A DNA stretch of 64,000 nucleotides. Origin: Lachnospiraceae bacterium (lineage in GTDB: Bacteria; Bacillota; Clostridia; Lachnospirales; Lachnospiraceae). Made by a program: the position numbers and the translations under genes. Below are positions 27,133 to 36,061 of the stretch, one piece after another. The notes under the pieces were generated by a model that was not told the DNA's origin, did not search any database, and was given only the letters and a program-made list of their open reading frames with translations. Each line of letters begins with the position of its first letter. Position 1 is the stretch's first letter. The stretch lies in contig JAEEOQ010000004.1 in NCBI GenBank assembly GCA_016284355.1, positions 62,001 through 126,000 of the forward strand, given 5' to 3'.

Positions 27133-28134
27133 ATGAGTTTTATTGATGAGCTTAAAGCACGTGCAAAATCCGATTTAAAGACTATCGTTCTTCCTGAGAG
27201 TGAAGACGCCAGAGTTCTTAAAGCAGCTGCAGATATCTGCAAAGAAGACTTTGCAAATGTTGTCCTTATCGGTAATGAGGAGACTGTTAAAGCTGACGCT
27301 GCAAAGGGCGGCTTTGATATCAGCAAGGCAACTATCGTTGATCCTCTTAAGAGCGACAAACTTGATTCTTATGTTGATCTTTTTGCCGAGCTTCGTAAAT
27401 CAAAGGGTATGACACCTGAAGAGGCAAGAAAGATCCTTACTACAAGCAATACATACTTTGCTGTAATGATGGTAAAGGCAAAAGACGCAGACGGCGTTGT
27501 TTCAGGTGCCTGCCACTCTACAGCAGACACACTTCGTCCTTGTCTTCAGATCCTTAAGACAAAACCTGGTACAAAACTAGTATCTGCATTCTTCCTTATG
27601 GTTGTTCCAAACTGTGAGTTTGGTGAAAACGGTACATTCGTATTTGCAGACTGCGGTCTTAACCAGAATCCTAATCCTGAAGAGCTTGCAGCTATCGCAG
27701 CATCATCTGCAGAGAGCTTTAAAGCACTTGTTGGAAAAGAGCCAAAAGTTGCTATGCTTTCACATTCTTCAAAGGGTAGCGCAAAGCATGCCGATGTAGA
27801 TAAGGTTGTTGAAGCTACAAGAATTGCAAAAGAAGAGCATCCTGAGCTTAAGATTGACGGCGAGCTTCAGCTTGATGCAGCTATCGTTCCTGAAGTTGCA
27901 GCTTCAAAAGCTAAAGATTCTGAGGTGGCAGGTAAGGCCAACGTTCTTGTATTCCCTGATCTTGACGCAGGAAATATCGGTTACAAGCTTGTTCAGCGTC
28001 TTGCTAAGGCTGAGGCTTACGGTCCTATGACTCAGGGTATCGCAGCTCCTGTAAACGATCTTTCAAGAGGTTGTTCAGCTGATGATATCGTTGGTGTTGT
28101 TGCCATTACAGCTGTTCAGTGTCAGATTCAGTAG
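27133..28134 (+). CDS. pta: Phosphate acetyltransferase Pta
   Basis: Pta converts acetyl-CoA and phosphate to acetyl phosphate. The 333 residues are the short single-domain form typical of Clostridia, beginning MSFIDELKARAKSDLKTIVLPES. They have the conserved VSGACHSTADTLRP and the C-terminal NVLVFPDLDAGNIGYKLVQRLA and GPMTQGIAAPVNDLSRGCS. The ATG at 27133 follows AAAGGAG; an upstream TTG would place the start before that site. With ackA 25 bases downstream it makes the acetate pathway, a main source of ATP in fermenting Clostridia. Codon use is strongly biased towards CTT, as expected for a highly expressed gene. Confidence 0.97.
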   Translation: MSFIDELKARAKSDLKTIVLPESEDARVLKAAADICKEDFANVVLIGNEETVKADAAKGGFDISKATIVDPLKSDKLDSYVDLFAELRKSKGMTPEEARKILTTSNTYFAVMMVKAKDADGVVSGACHSTADTLRPCLQILKTKPGTKLVSAFFLMVVPNCEFGENGTFVFADCGLNQNPNPEELAAIAASSAESFKALVGKEPKVAMLSHSSKGSAKHADVDKVVEATRIAKEEHPELKIDGELQLDAAIVPEVAASKAKDSEVAGKANVLVFPDLDAGNIGYKLVQRLAKAEAYGPMTQGIAAPVNDLSRGCSADDIVGVVAITAVQCQIQ

Positions 28135-28159
28135 ATTTTATATAGAAAGGTAAAATGTA

Positions 28160-29350
28160 ATGAAGATTTTAGTTTTAAACTGCGGATCATCATCTCTTAA
28201 ATATCAGCTTATCGATATGGATAATGAGAGCGTACTTGCAAAAGGTCTTTGCGAAAGAATCGGAATTGACGGTTCAAAGCTTACTCACAAGCCTGCCGGC
28301 AAAGATGAATTCGTTCTTGAAACACCTATGAATAATCACGAAGTAGCAGTTAAGCTTGTGCTTGACGCTCTTGTAGACAGCGCTCACGGCGTTATCGGAA
28401 GTGTTGACGAGATCTCAGCAGTAGGCCACAGAGTACTTCACGGCGGCGCTACATACAGCGAGTCAATCGTAGTAGATGCAGATGTTAAGAAGGTAATAAG
28501 AGAGTGCTTCGAACTCGGACCTCTTCACAACCCTGCAAACCTTATCGGTATCGAGGCATGCGAAGCAGCTATGCCGGGCAAGAAAAATGTTGCTGTATTT
28601 GATACAGCTTTCCATCAGACTATGCCTGAAAAATCATACCTTTATGGTATTCCTTATGAGTATTATGAGAAATATCATATCAGAAGATACGGATTCCACG
28701 GCACAAGCCATTCTTTCGTATCAAAAAGAGCTATAGAGCTTCTTGGTCTTGACAAGAACAACTCAAAGGTTATCGTTTGCCACCTTGGAAACGGTGCCAG
28801 CCTTTCTGCAGTACTTAACGGAAAGTGCTTTGATACAAGTATGGGCCTTACTCCTCTTGAAGGTCTTATCATGGGTACAAGATCAGGCGATATCGATCCT
28901 GCAGTTATCCAGTTTATAGCTAATAAAGAGGGCAAAGATATTAACGAAATGCTTAACATCTTAAACAAGAAGTCTGGTGTTCTTGGTATGAGCGGTGTTT
29001 CAAGCGACTTCAGAGATGTTGCAAAAGCAGCAAAAGAAGGAAATCACCAGGCAAAGGTTGCTCTTGAAGCTTATGTACAGAGAGTACTTCGTTACATCGG
29101 TGCATACGTAGCAGAGATGAACGGTGTTGATGCCATCGTATTTACAGCCGGAGTAGGAGAGAATGACGGCGGAATGAGAAAAGCATTCTGCGATAATCTT
29201 ACATATCTTGGTGTTAAGATCGATGATGAAAAGAACAAGCTTCGCGGAGAAGAAGTAGTTATTTCTACTCCTGATTCAAAGGTTAAGGTTGCTGTTATCC
29301 CAACCAACGAAGAACTTGCAATTGCCCGTGAAACACTTGCTTTAATTTAA
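28160..29350 (+). CDS. ackA: Acetate kinase AckA
   Basis: AckA transfers the phosphate of acetyl phosphate to ADP, yielding acetate and ATP. The 396 residues carry the ASKHA motifs: [16 protein letters not shown] at the N-terminus, [37 protein letters not shown] and [11 protein letters not shown]. Length is standard. AGAAAGG precedes the ATG at 28160. It is cotranscribed with pta; a separate consensus promoter for the next gene begins 4 bases after its stop. Confidence 0.97.
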   Translation: MKILVLNCGSSSLKYQLIDMDNESVLAKGLCERIGIDGSKLTHKPAGKDEFVLETPMNNHEVAVKLVLDALVDSAHGVIGSVDEISAVGHRVLHGGATYSESIVVDADVKKVIRECFELGPLHNPANLIGIEACEAAMPGKKNVAVFDTAFHQTMPEKSYLYGIPYEYYEKYHIRRYGFHGTSHSFVSKRAIELLGLDKNNSKVIVCHLGNGASLSAVLNGKCFDTSMGLTPLEGLIMGTRSGDIDPAVIQFIANKEGKDINEMLNILNKKSGVLGMSGVSSDFRDVAKAAKEGNHQAKVALEAYVQRVLRYIGAYVAEMNGVDAIVFTAGVGENDGGMRKAFCDNLTYLGVKIDDEKNKLRGEEVVISTPDSKVKVAVIPTNEELAIARETLALI

Positions 29351-29353
29351 TTG

Positions 29354-29382
29354 TTGACAAATGCGGGACTAACTTGTATAAT
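29354..29382 (+). promoter_or_regulatory. Consensus sigma-A promoter of DUF177-rpmF
   Basis: A perfect TTGACA (29354-29359), a 17-base spacer and a perfect TATAAT (29377-29382). Both hexamers match the ideal, so this should be one of the strongest promoters in the window, as suits a ribosomal protein gene. Confidence 0.92.
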
Positions 29383-29440
29383 ATGTCAATGTGTGAATAT
29401 TGAAGTCATTTTTAGATTTCAATAAATGGAGAGTGAATCG

Positions 29441-29950
29441 ATGATTATTTCTTTATCCGAAGTTTGTATGACTCCCGGAGAAGTTAAATCTCTTGAATGT
29501 CCGCTTGAGCTTGAAAACCTTAAGTTTAACGGCAATTCATACAAGATTACGAACAAACCTCCAATGCACCTTAACATTACCGCTTTATCCAAGACTTCGG
29601 TCAGTATAAAAGGTAATGCAGACTACACTATTAATATTCCGTGTAGCAGATGTCTTGAAGACGTTGCATGTGAAGTTAACTGTGATATAGATCTTGAATA
29701 CGATCTTAACGGCAGTTACGATGAAGAGATGGCTTATATTGAAGGCAACAGCCTTAATACCGATTCTCTTATCGCAGAAGAACTTATGCTTAATCTTCCG
29801 GATAAAGTGTTGTGCATGGAAGACTGCGCAGGACTTTGCCCTGTGTGCGGAAAGAATCTAAACCGTTCGAAGTGTGATTGTGATACTTTTGTTCCGGACC
29901 CTAGGATGGCAGCGATTCAAGATATTTTTAAGAATTTTAAGGAGGTGTAA
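29441..29950 (+). CDS. yceD: DUF177 (YceD-type) metal-binding protein
   Basis: These 169 residues belong to the YceD/DUF177 family, almost always found before rpmF and implicated in large-subunit rRNA accumulation. Four of its cysteines form a zinc-finger-like cluster near the C-terminus (EDCAGLCPVCGKNL, then SKCDCD), and another pair is in CSRCLEDVACEV. The ATG at 29441 is preferred because GGAG (29428-29431) then lies 9 bases upstream and the product begins MIISLSEV as in relatives; an ATG at 29426 precedes that site. It is coupled to rpmF, 7 bases downstream. Confidence 0.9.
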   Translation: MIISLSEVCMTPGEVKSLECPLELENLKFNGNSYKITNKPPMHLNITALSKTSVSIKGNADYTINIPCSRCLEDVACEVNCDIDLEYDLNGSYDEEMAYIEGNSLNTDSLIAEELMLNLPDKVLCMEDCAGLCPVCGKNLNRSKCDCDTFVPDPRMAAIQDIFKNFKEV

Positions 29951-29957
29951 ATAAAAA

Positions 29958-30137
29958 ATGTCAATTTGTCCAAAGAATAAATCTTCTAAGGCAAGAAGAG
30001 ACAGCCGTAGAGCTAACTGGAAGATGACAGCTCCTAATCTTGTTAAATGCAGCAAGTGTGGTGCTCTTATGATGCCACATCGTGTTTGTAAGGCTTGTGG
30101 TTCTTACAACAAGAAGGAAATCATCGCTCAGGATTAA
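29958..30137 (+). CDS. rpmF: 50S ribosomal protein L32
   Basis: The 59-residue product MSICPKNKSSKARRDSRRAN continues to a zinc ribbon with CSKCG and CKACG, so this is the zinc-binding C+ form of L32 in the large subunit. The N-terminus differs slightly from the common MAVPKRKTSKARRD but is clearly homologous. AAGGAGGTG lies before the ATG at 29958, inside the end of the DUF177 gene. A terminator follows; unlike in many bacteria, plsX and fabH are not next. Confidence 0.95.
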   Translation: MSICPKNKSSKARRDSRRANWKMTAPNLVKCSKCGALMMPHRVCKACGSYNKKEIIAQD

Positions 30138-30150
30138 TTTAAGAATTTTT

Positions 30151-30178
30151 GAGGCAACCTTTATGGTTGCCTCTTTTT
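30151..30178 (+). terminator. Terminator after rpmF
   Basis: GAGGCAACC (30151-30159) pairs with GGTTGCCTC (30165-30173) around TTTAT, followed by TTTTT. It lies 13 bases after the rpmF stop and before the end of the convergent gene, and may serve both directions. Confidence 0.9.
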
Positions 30179-30190
30179 CTTTGCGTTATT

Positions 30191-31276
30191 CTAGTGTAAT
30201 AAATGATCTATAATATGTCTTGTATAAGCTGAGATCTGTTCTGTATTATAAAGAAATTCAGATGTTGTCTCCACATAAAGAACCGTATCGTGATAGTCTA
30301 TCTTAAAGTAAGGAGATATGATCTCGTCAAATTCAGGAACAAAGCTTCCTGTGTGCTTACTGTAACAGTTTGCTGCCTTGGCTTTTGTGCGATACTCTTT
30401 ATCTACGTAAAAAGATACGCTTTTATGTATGGCGATATCTTCAGACGGAACATAATAATAATCCTTATAGTTCGGATAGAAAAATTTTAATTCGTCGTGA
30501 TACAAAGGCACTGTAAGTTTGCATTTATTGCCGGATACGACAAGTGAAATACCATCTCTTTCTGCTTTAAACCTTTTATCCATATTGATGCAGATAGGAA
30601 ACGTAACCGAAAGCACATTATTTTCATAATCAAGCTTTGCTCCGCCCACAACAAACGGTTCTGAAATATTTTCAAGCAGTTCAAGAAGTTTTGATAGCTT
30701 AACAAGCCCTTTTAAGTCGTCTTCGTTATGTAATATAAGAAGATCGTACATAGAAGAGCATTCAGGCTTTCCAGCTACTTTTGCCATAAGATATGAACCA
30801 TATACTTTTATAAGATCGCCGCCTGAATACTTGTCATCGCGGTTTATACCCATAAATACTTCAATTGTCTTTTGCTTTAAATTTTCCAATTTGAAAAGAT
30901 CTTTATATGGTCTTACAAGCTTATAAAGGTCAAGATGATTAAGACTTGAAAGAGGAGAAGGGATGCCGTATTTATTACATCTTTTATCGATAAAGTTTAC
31001 ATCAAAGGCCACTCCGTTAAAAGATACAAGGGTGGTATCTGCTGATAATCTTTCAAAAAAGCTGTTTATTATCTTTTCTTCAGAGCGTCTGTCATCAGCA
31101 AACCACTGATAAAGCACCCATTTATCATCTTCATAAAGTACCGCCCCAAGAAGGTACATGGTAGATACGTCAGCCGCAAAACCTGTGGTTTCGATATCAA
31201 AAAAGACTATTTTTTCTTTTGATATTCCAACAGGAATATATGGCGCTATATCAAGATCAAGTTTTCTTGTGATCAT
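30191..31276 (-). CDS. YprB-like RNase H-fold exonuclease
   Basis: This is the only gene on the minus strand. Its 361 residues contain an RNase H-like (RNase_H_2/YprB) exonuclease domain at about 22-200. VFFDIETTG holds D27 and E29, SFNGVAFDVNFI holds D92, and HNEDDLKGL holds H183 and the last acidic ligand. These match the DEDD two-metal 3'-5' exonuclease pattern. In Bacillus the yprB gene is next to yprA, a helicase, which is not present here. Residues 200-361 are not recognised. Its substrate (DNA or RNA ends) is unknown. It converges on rpmF and diverges from the CmpB-type gene. Confidence 0.85.
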   Translation of the reverse strand: MITRKLDLDIAPYIPVGISKEKIVFFDIETTGFAADVSTMYLLGAVLYEDDKWVLYQWFADDRRSEEKIINSFFERLSADTTLVSFNGVAFDVNFIDKRCNKYGIPSPLSSLNHLDLYKLVRPYKDLFKLENLKQKTIEVFMGINRDDKYSGGDLIKVYGSYLMAKVAGKPECSSMYDLLILHNEDDLKGLVKLSKLLELLENISEPFVVGGAKLDYENNVLSVTFPICINMDKRFKAERDGISLVVSGNKCKLTVPLYHDELKFFYPNYKDYYYVPSEDIAIHKSVSFYVDKEYRTKAKAANCYSKHTGSFVPEFDEIISPYFKIDYHDTVLYVETTSEFLYNTEQISAYTRHIIDHLLH

Positions 31277-31449
31277 TTTTCTTACCCCGTCTCTAATATA
31301 TAAAGCAAATAGATTTCCCTTATGCTTTCTTGTCCCACAGATAAATTGTAATTTGTATTTTTAAATAAATCAAGTGGTTTTATGGACTTTGAAGCGCTTT
31401 TGGTGTATATTTAATAGAGTATTTGAAAAGAAAAAAAGAGAGGCTAGAT

Positions 31450-32247
31450 ATGTGGACTTTTGAAATATTCGGATTATCATTCTTTTATATATTTTATTTC
31501 TTTTTCATTACAGCTTTTATCGGATGGGTCTACGAAAGCTGCTTTGTGTCGATTAAAAATCACAAGATCACGAACAGAGGCTTTCTAAACGGTCCCGTTA
31601 TCCCTATATACGGTGCCGGCGGGACAGCAATAATGCTTGCCACAACTCCTTTTAAAGACGATCTTGTACTGGTATTTTTTGCAGGCATGTTCGTTGCTTC
31701 TTTGCTTGAATACGTTACAAGTTATCTTATGGAAAAACTGTTTCACGCCAAATGGTGGGACTATTCAGACTGGAAGCCGAATCTCAATGGAAGGATATGC
31801 CTTTGGGCTTCGCTTTTTTGGGGTGTTCTTTCTGTTTCCATGCAGCTTTTTATAAAACCTGCCATTGATAAACTTATCGGAAAGATTCCTGAGTTTGAAG
31901 GAAAGATAGCAGCGTATATTATTTTTACCTTATTTACTGCAGATATCGTTTATACCGTAATCTGTACTGTACAGTTTGATAAGAAGATCGCAGCCATCAG
32001 AAGCAGCTACGAAGGCTTTAAGACTGAACTCAAAGACAGCTATGCAGGTCTTAAAGAAAACTATGAAGGCTTTAAGGTTGAACTTAAAGACAGATATATT
32101 GAAAGCGCCAACAAGTTCAGTTTTGTTGAAAAACGTCTTGTTAACGCTTTCCCGGACTTAAAATTTACTAATGTAGACGACGAACTTAAAGAATGGATCA
32201 ACGAGAGGATTGACAAAAAAATTGAAAAAAGAAACAATGAAAGGTAG
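31450..32247 (+). CDS. CmpB-type (PF06541) membrane protein with C-terminal coiled-coil repeat
   Basis: The 265 residues belong to the family named 'putative ABC transporter, CmpB', whose function is not established. About five membrane segments lie in residues 8-175, with FFITAFIGWVYES and GFLNGPVIPIYGAGG characteristic of the family, then CASLFWGVLS-like (CLWASLFWGVLS) and DIVYTVICTVQF. Residues 187-220 are a repeat: YEGFKTELKDS (187-197), YAGLKEN (198-204) and YEGFKVELKDR (205-215). Spacing of 11 and 7 suggests a coiled coil. The ATG at 31450 is chosen because AGAGAGG lies upstream and the hydrophobic region then starts at residue 8. It overlaps the cardiolipin synthase gene. Confidence 0.85.
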   Translation: MWTFEIFGLSFFYIFYFFFITAFIGWVYESCFVSIKNHKITNRGFLNGPVIPIYGAGGTAIMLATTPFKDDLVLVFFAGMFVASLLEYVTSYLMEKLFHAKWWDYSDWKPNLNGRICLWASLFWGVLSVSMQLFIKPAIDKLIGKIPEFEGKIAAYIIFTLFTADIVYTVICTVQFDKKIAAIRSSYEGFKTELKDSYAGLKENYEGFKVELKDRYIESANKFSFVEKRLVNAFPDLKFTNVDDELKEWINERIDKKIEKRNNER

Positions 32248-33778
32248 ATTTAAAATACATATCAGCGGCATAATAAGAGCACTTGTTATAGCGTCTCTTG
32301 TTTTTGCACAGATCGGGCTTATAGTGTTTGTTACAAGCCTTATTCAGGAATATGCCGTATTTTTCTATTTTTCCATAGAAGTACTAAGCTTTGTAGTTAT
32401 CCTGACCCTTGTAAATTCTTCTTTAAGCAACTCATATAAAATTGCCTGGATCAGTATAGTTCTTATGCTCCCGATGACGGGGCATATTATGTTCTGGCTA
32501 TGGGGCAAGTCAGACAGCAAGAAAAAGATTGAAAAGAAAGTACTTAGGAAGCTTAAACATGGTAATACTTTTCTTGAGTTTAATAAAGACAACGAAAAAT
32601 TAGTTGAAGATAAGCATGTATATTCATCAAAGGTATCAAAATACCTTGTAAAAGAAGGCTTTCCTGTATATAAAAACAATAAGGTAAGCTATTTTCCATT
32701 TGGCGAGACAGCCTTTGAGAGCATCTTTAAAGATATAAAAGAAGCCAAAGAATATATAATGATAAACTTTTATATTGTTGCAGAGGGTGCCATTTGGGAC
32801 AGGATGCATGAGCTTTTACTTGAAAAGATAAGTGAAGGCGTTAAAGTCATGTTTATGTATGACGACTTTGGTGCCATGTTCAGAACATCAAATGATTTTG
32901 ATAAAAAACTTATATCAGAAGGCTTTGATGTAAGAGTCTTTAATCCTATACACAAATACGTAGATAAGCTTTACTTAAATTACAGAAGCCATCAGAAAAA
33001 TATAGTCATTGACGGTGTTATCGGTTATACCGGCGGTATCAACCTTGCAGACGAATATGCAAACCTTATAAGACGTTTTGGGGTCTGGAAAGATACTGCC
33101 ATAAGAATAGAGGGAGATGCGGTCTGGGGGCTTGCCGTTACTTTCCTTAAGATGTGGGAAGTTTGCTCAAAAGGAGAGTTAATAGATTATTCTCCTTTTA
33201 AAAGGACAGCTTCTGACCTTACAGTTAATGATACCTGTCTTCAGGTTGTTTCAGACGGGCCTGCAAATCACCCTCATAATCCGATCGAGAGCATGTACAG
33301 GCAGCTTATAGAATCTTCAAGAAAATACTGTTATATAACTACGCCTTACCTGCTGCTTGAAAACGCCATGACTGATGCTCTTTGCGAGTCGGCTAAAGCA
33401 GGAGTTGATGTAAGGATAATAACACCAAATATTCCCGATAAAAAATATGTTAAACTTCTTACAAATTACAATTACGGAAAGCTTCTTAATTCGGGCGTTA
33501 AAATATTTGAGTATACACCCGGTTTTATACATGCTAAAATGATATTAAATGAGGAATCTGCCTGCGTAGGTACCATCAATATGGATTTTCGAAGTTTTTA
33601 TCTTCACTACGAGTGCGGAGTACTTATTATTGACAACAATGAAATAAAGCCTATTTATGATGACTTTTTAAAGATTTTTGATGAAAGCAGAGAAGTAACA
33701 TACGAAGAATGGACAAAAAGACCTTTGTTTCACAAGATGGTCCAGCCGCTGCTTTATTTGTTTTCACCGCTTATGTAG
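32237..33778 (+). CDS. cls: Cardiolipin synthase (two-HKD phospholipase D family)
   Basis: Cls joins two phosphatidylglycerols into cardiolipin in the cytoplasmic membrane. The 513 residues have two membrane segments (about 13-33 and 44-90) and two PLD repeats. The first HKD motif is HQKNIVID (H252, K254, D259); the second is HAKMILNE (H432, K434, E439), where Glu replaces the usual Asp. The start is uncertain: the ATG at 32237 (MKGRFKIHIS) overlaps the preceding gene by 11 bases and lacks a good ribosome binding site, while a TTG at 32210 has AGAGG only one base upstream. Translational coupling to the CmpB-type gene is likely. Confidence 0.92.
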   Translation: MKGRFKIHISGIIRALVIASLVFAQIGLIVFVTSLIQEYAVFFYFSIEVLSFVVILTLVNSSLSNSYKIAWISIVLMLPMTGHIMFWLWGKSDSKKKIEKKVLRKLKHGNTFLEFNKDNEKLVEDKHVYSSKVSKYLVKEGFPVYKNNKVSYFPFGETAFESIFKDIKEAKEYIMINFYIVAEGAIWDRMHELLLEKISEGVKVMFMYDDFGAMFRTSNDFDKKLISEGFDVRVFNPIHKYVDKLYLNYRSHQKNIVIDGVIGYTGGINLADEYANLIRRFGVWKDTAIRIEGDAVWGLAVTFLKMWEVCSKGELIDYSPFKRTASDLTVNDTCLQVVSDGPANHPHNPIESMYRQLIESSRKYCYITTPYLLLENAMTDALCESAKAGVDVRIITPNIPDKKYVKLLTNYNYGKLLNSGVKIFEYTPGFIHAKMILNEESACVGTINMDFRSFYLHYECGVLIIDNNEIKPIYDDFLKIFDESREVTYEEWTKRPLFHKMVQPLLYLFSPLM

Positions 33779-33786
33779 GAGCTAAT

Positions 33787-34047
33787 ATGGAAGTATGTCA
33801 TTGCAGATACTGCAAAAAAATATTCAGAAGTACAATAAGACGAACCTGCTGCAATGAATGCAGGGAAAAAGACGACAAATTCTTTGAGAAAATTATCGCA
33901 TACCTTGATATGTACCCAAACAGTAATGCTATCCAAATAGCAGAAGGTCTTGAAGTTGATGTTACAGAGATAGTGCGTTTTATTGACGAAGGAAGACTTA
34001 CTGTGGTTAAGGGAGATTTTTTAAAGACTGACAAAGGAGAAGAGTAA
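33787..34047 (+). CDS. YvyF-like zinc-ribbon / winged-helix small protein
   Basis: The 86 residues start with a zinc ribbon, CRYC (C6, C9) and CNEC (C22, C25), followed by FFEKIIAYLDMYPNSNAIQIAEGLEVDVTEIVRFIDEGRL, a small winged-helix or MerR-like region. This layout matches the flagellar-operon protein YvyF/TIGR03826 in Firmicutes. The ATG at 33787 is 8 bases after the cls stop, with TAGGAGC upstream. Its TAA overlaps the ruvA ATG by one base. No flagellar genes are nearby, so the link to motility is by homology only. Confidence 0.78.
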   Translation: MEVCHCRYCKKIFRSTIRRTCCNECREKDDKFFEKIIAYLDMYPNSNAIQIAEGLEVDVTEIVRFIDEGRLTVVKGDFLKTDKGEE

Positions 34048-34655
34048 TGATAGCTTACATTAAGGGTATTTTAACAAACGAAACCCCTGACACTGTATGG
34101 GTTGAAACAGAAGGCGGGGTAGCTTACGAGATATTTGTGCCTTCATCGATCTTTAACTTTCTTCCTCCCCTTAACGAGGAAGTAAAGCTTTACACCTATC
34201 TAAACGTTAAAGAAGACCTTATGCAGCTTTTCGGGTTTATAGACAAAGACGAACTTGATATGTTTAAGCTTCTTATAACGGTAAACGGTATTGGACCTAA
34301 AGGAGCTTTAAGTATTTTATCTTTTATATCGCCTGATGACATAAGATTTGCAATTCTTGCAGGAGATTCAAAGACTATATCAAAAGCTCCCGGAATCGGC
34401 GCAAAAACAGCAAGCAGAGTGATACTTGATCTTAAAGACAAGGTTGACCTTGAAGATACTTTTGAAAACTCACTTAATAAAAAAGGCGTGGCCGCAGGCT
34501 CAGGCAGCTTTAACGATATAAAACGAGACGCTATAGAAGCTCTTACAGCTCTTGGCTACAACGGCACCGAGGCAATGAAATCAATCAACAAAATTTCAAT
34601 TACCGAGGGCATGACAGCAGAAGATCTTATAAAAGCAGCTCTTAAGGAGATTTAA
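34047..34655 (+). CDS. ruvA: Holliday junction DNA helicase subunit RuvA
   Basis: RuvA binds four-way junctions and loads the RuvB motor for branch migration. The 202 residues start MIAYIKGIL with an OB-fold, followed by two helix-hairpin-helix motifs ([17 protein letters not shown] and [22 protein letters not shown]). A C-terminal domain ([13 protein letters not shown]) contacts RuvB. The start overlaps the upstream TAA by one base. ruvB follows after 2 bases. Confidence 0.97.
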   Translation: MIAYIKGILTNETPDTVWVETEGGVAYEIFVPSSIFNFLPPLNEEVKLYTYLNVKEDLMQLFGFIDKDELDMFKLLITVNGIGPKGALSILSFISPDDIRFAILAGDSKTISKAPGIGAKTASRVILDLKDKVDLEDTFENSLNKKGVAAGSGSFNDIKRDAIEALTALGYNGTEAMKSINKISITEGMTAEDLIKAALKEI

Positions 34656-34657
34656 AA

Positions 34658-35665
34658 ATGCAGGGGAAGAGACGTATAATTAGCGCCGGCCTTACAGAAG
34701 AAGACATCCGGATTGAAAACAATATAAGGCCAAAACTTCTTTCCGATTATATCGGTCAGACAAAAGCAAAAGAAAACCTTAAAATTTATATAGAGGCAGC
34801 AAAAGAACGAGGTGAATCACTTGATCATGTTCTTTTATACGGACCTCCTGGGCTCGGGAAAACAACACTTGCAGGCATTGTGGCAAACGAGATGGGTGTC
34901 AACATGAAGATAACTTCAGGCCCTGCCATTGAAAAGCCGGGAGATATGGCATCTATCTTAAACAGCCTTCAGGAAGGAGATGTACTCTTTGTAGATGAGA
35001 TACATCGTCTTAACAGACAGGTTGAAGAAGTTTTGTATCCTGCCATGGAAGATTATTGCATCGATATAATGATCGGAAAAGGCGAATCGGCAAGGTCTCT
35101 TAGGCTTGACCTTCCTAAATTTACTCTTGTGGGCGCCACCACAAAAGCCGGCAGCCTTACAGCTCCTCTTCGCGACAGATTCGGTGTTGTACACAGGCTT
35201 GAATACTACACTGTAGATGAGCTTTTAACCATTGTAAAAAGATCGGCAAAGATATTAAAAGTTGAGATCACAGACGACGGCGCTTACGAGATAGCAAGGC
35301 GTTCAAGAGGTACCCCTCGTATAGCAAACAGAATGCTTAAAAGAGTCCGTGATTTTGCTCAGATAAAATATGACGGCAGGATCGATACAGATGTAGCTGC
35401 ATACGCACTTACAAATCTTGATGTGGATGAAGAAGGACTTGATAATATTGACAGAGAGATCTTAAGGAGCATGATAACCAAGTTTGACGGCGGTCCTGTT
35501 GGTCTTGACACCATCGCCGTATCAATAGGAGAAGACACAGGGACTCTTGAAGATGTTTACGAGCCTTACCTTATCCAGGCAGGTTTCCTAAAGAGAACAC
35601 CTCGAGGCCGTATGGTAACCGAAAATGCTTATAAACATTTAAATATGCCCTATCAGGCAAAGTAA
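34658..35665 (+). CDS. ruvB: Holliday junction branch migration ATPase RuvB
   Basis: RuvB is the hexameric AAA+ ring motor of branch migration. The 335 residues contain Walker [12 protein letters not shown], Walker [13 protein letters not shown], sensor region [17 protein letters not shown], and the C-terminal winged helix ending [20 protein letters not shown], all standard. AAGGAG precedes the ATG at 34658. No ruvC is present; RecU, encoded at 1151, is the expected resolvase. Confidence 0.98.
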   Translation: MQGKRRIISAGLTEEDIRIENNIRPKLLSDYIGQTKAKENLKIYIEAAKERGESLDHVLLYGPPGLGKTTLAGIVANEMGVNMKITSGPAIEKPGDMASILNSLQEGDVLFVDEIHRLNRQVEEVLYPAMEDYCIDIMIGKGESARSLRLDLPKFTLVGATTKAGSLTAPLRDRFGVVHRLEYYTVDELLTIVKRSAKILKVEITDDGAYEIARRSRGTPRIANRMLKRVRDFAQIKYDGRIDTDVAAYALTNLDVDEEGLDNIDREILRSMITKFDGGPVGLDTIAVSIGEDTGTLEDVYEPYLIQAGFLKRTPRGRMVTENAYKHLNMPYQAK

Positions 35666-35680
35666 AGGAAGGCAATTAAT

Positions 35681-36052
35681 ATGAATATGATGAATGATCT
35701 TGAAGTGATCATAAACAATAAAAGATACACCATAAGCGGATATGAAAGCGAAGAATATCTTCAGAAGATAGCCTCATACCTTAACTCTAAGTACTCTGAT
35801 TTTAAGACTAAAGAAGGGTACAATCATCTTGACCTTGATCTTCGCAATGTGCTTATGCAGATCAATCTTGCTGATGACTATTTTAAGATGAGTGAAAACA
35901 GCAAAAATCTTGAGGCAGAACTTGAGAAAAAAGATAAGGAAATGTTTGAATTAAAGCATAACCTTGTATCTGTTCAAAAAAAGCTCGAAGAGCTTACCGA
36001 AAAATACGAGGCTGCTACTAAACAGACAGGCAATAAACCTGTTAAGAGATAA
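35681..36052 (+). CDS. zapA: Cell division protein ZapA
   Basis: ZapA binds FtsZ and bundles protofilaments at the division ring. The 123 residues begin NDLEVIINNKRYTISGYESEEYLQKIASYLN (N-terminal FtsZ-binding domain). A long charged coiled coil follows (about 70-115, with ELEKKDKEMFELKHNL). AAGGAAGG ends 8 bases before the ATG at 35681. The gene sits between ruvB and a U32 gene, a common clostridial order. Confidence 0.88.
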   Translation: MNMMNDLEVIINNKRYTISGYESEEYLQKIASYLNSKYSDFKTKEGYNHLDLDLRNVLMQINLADDYFKMSENSKNLEAELEKKDKEMFELKHNLVSVQKKLEELTEKYEAATKQTGNKPVKR

Positions 36053-36061
36053 AGGGTTCTT

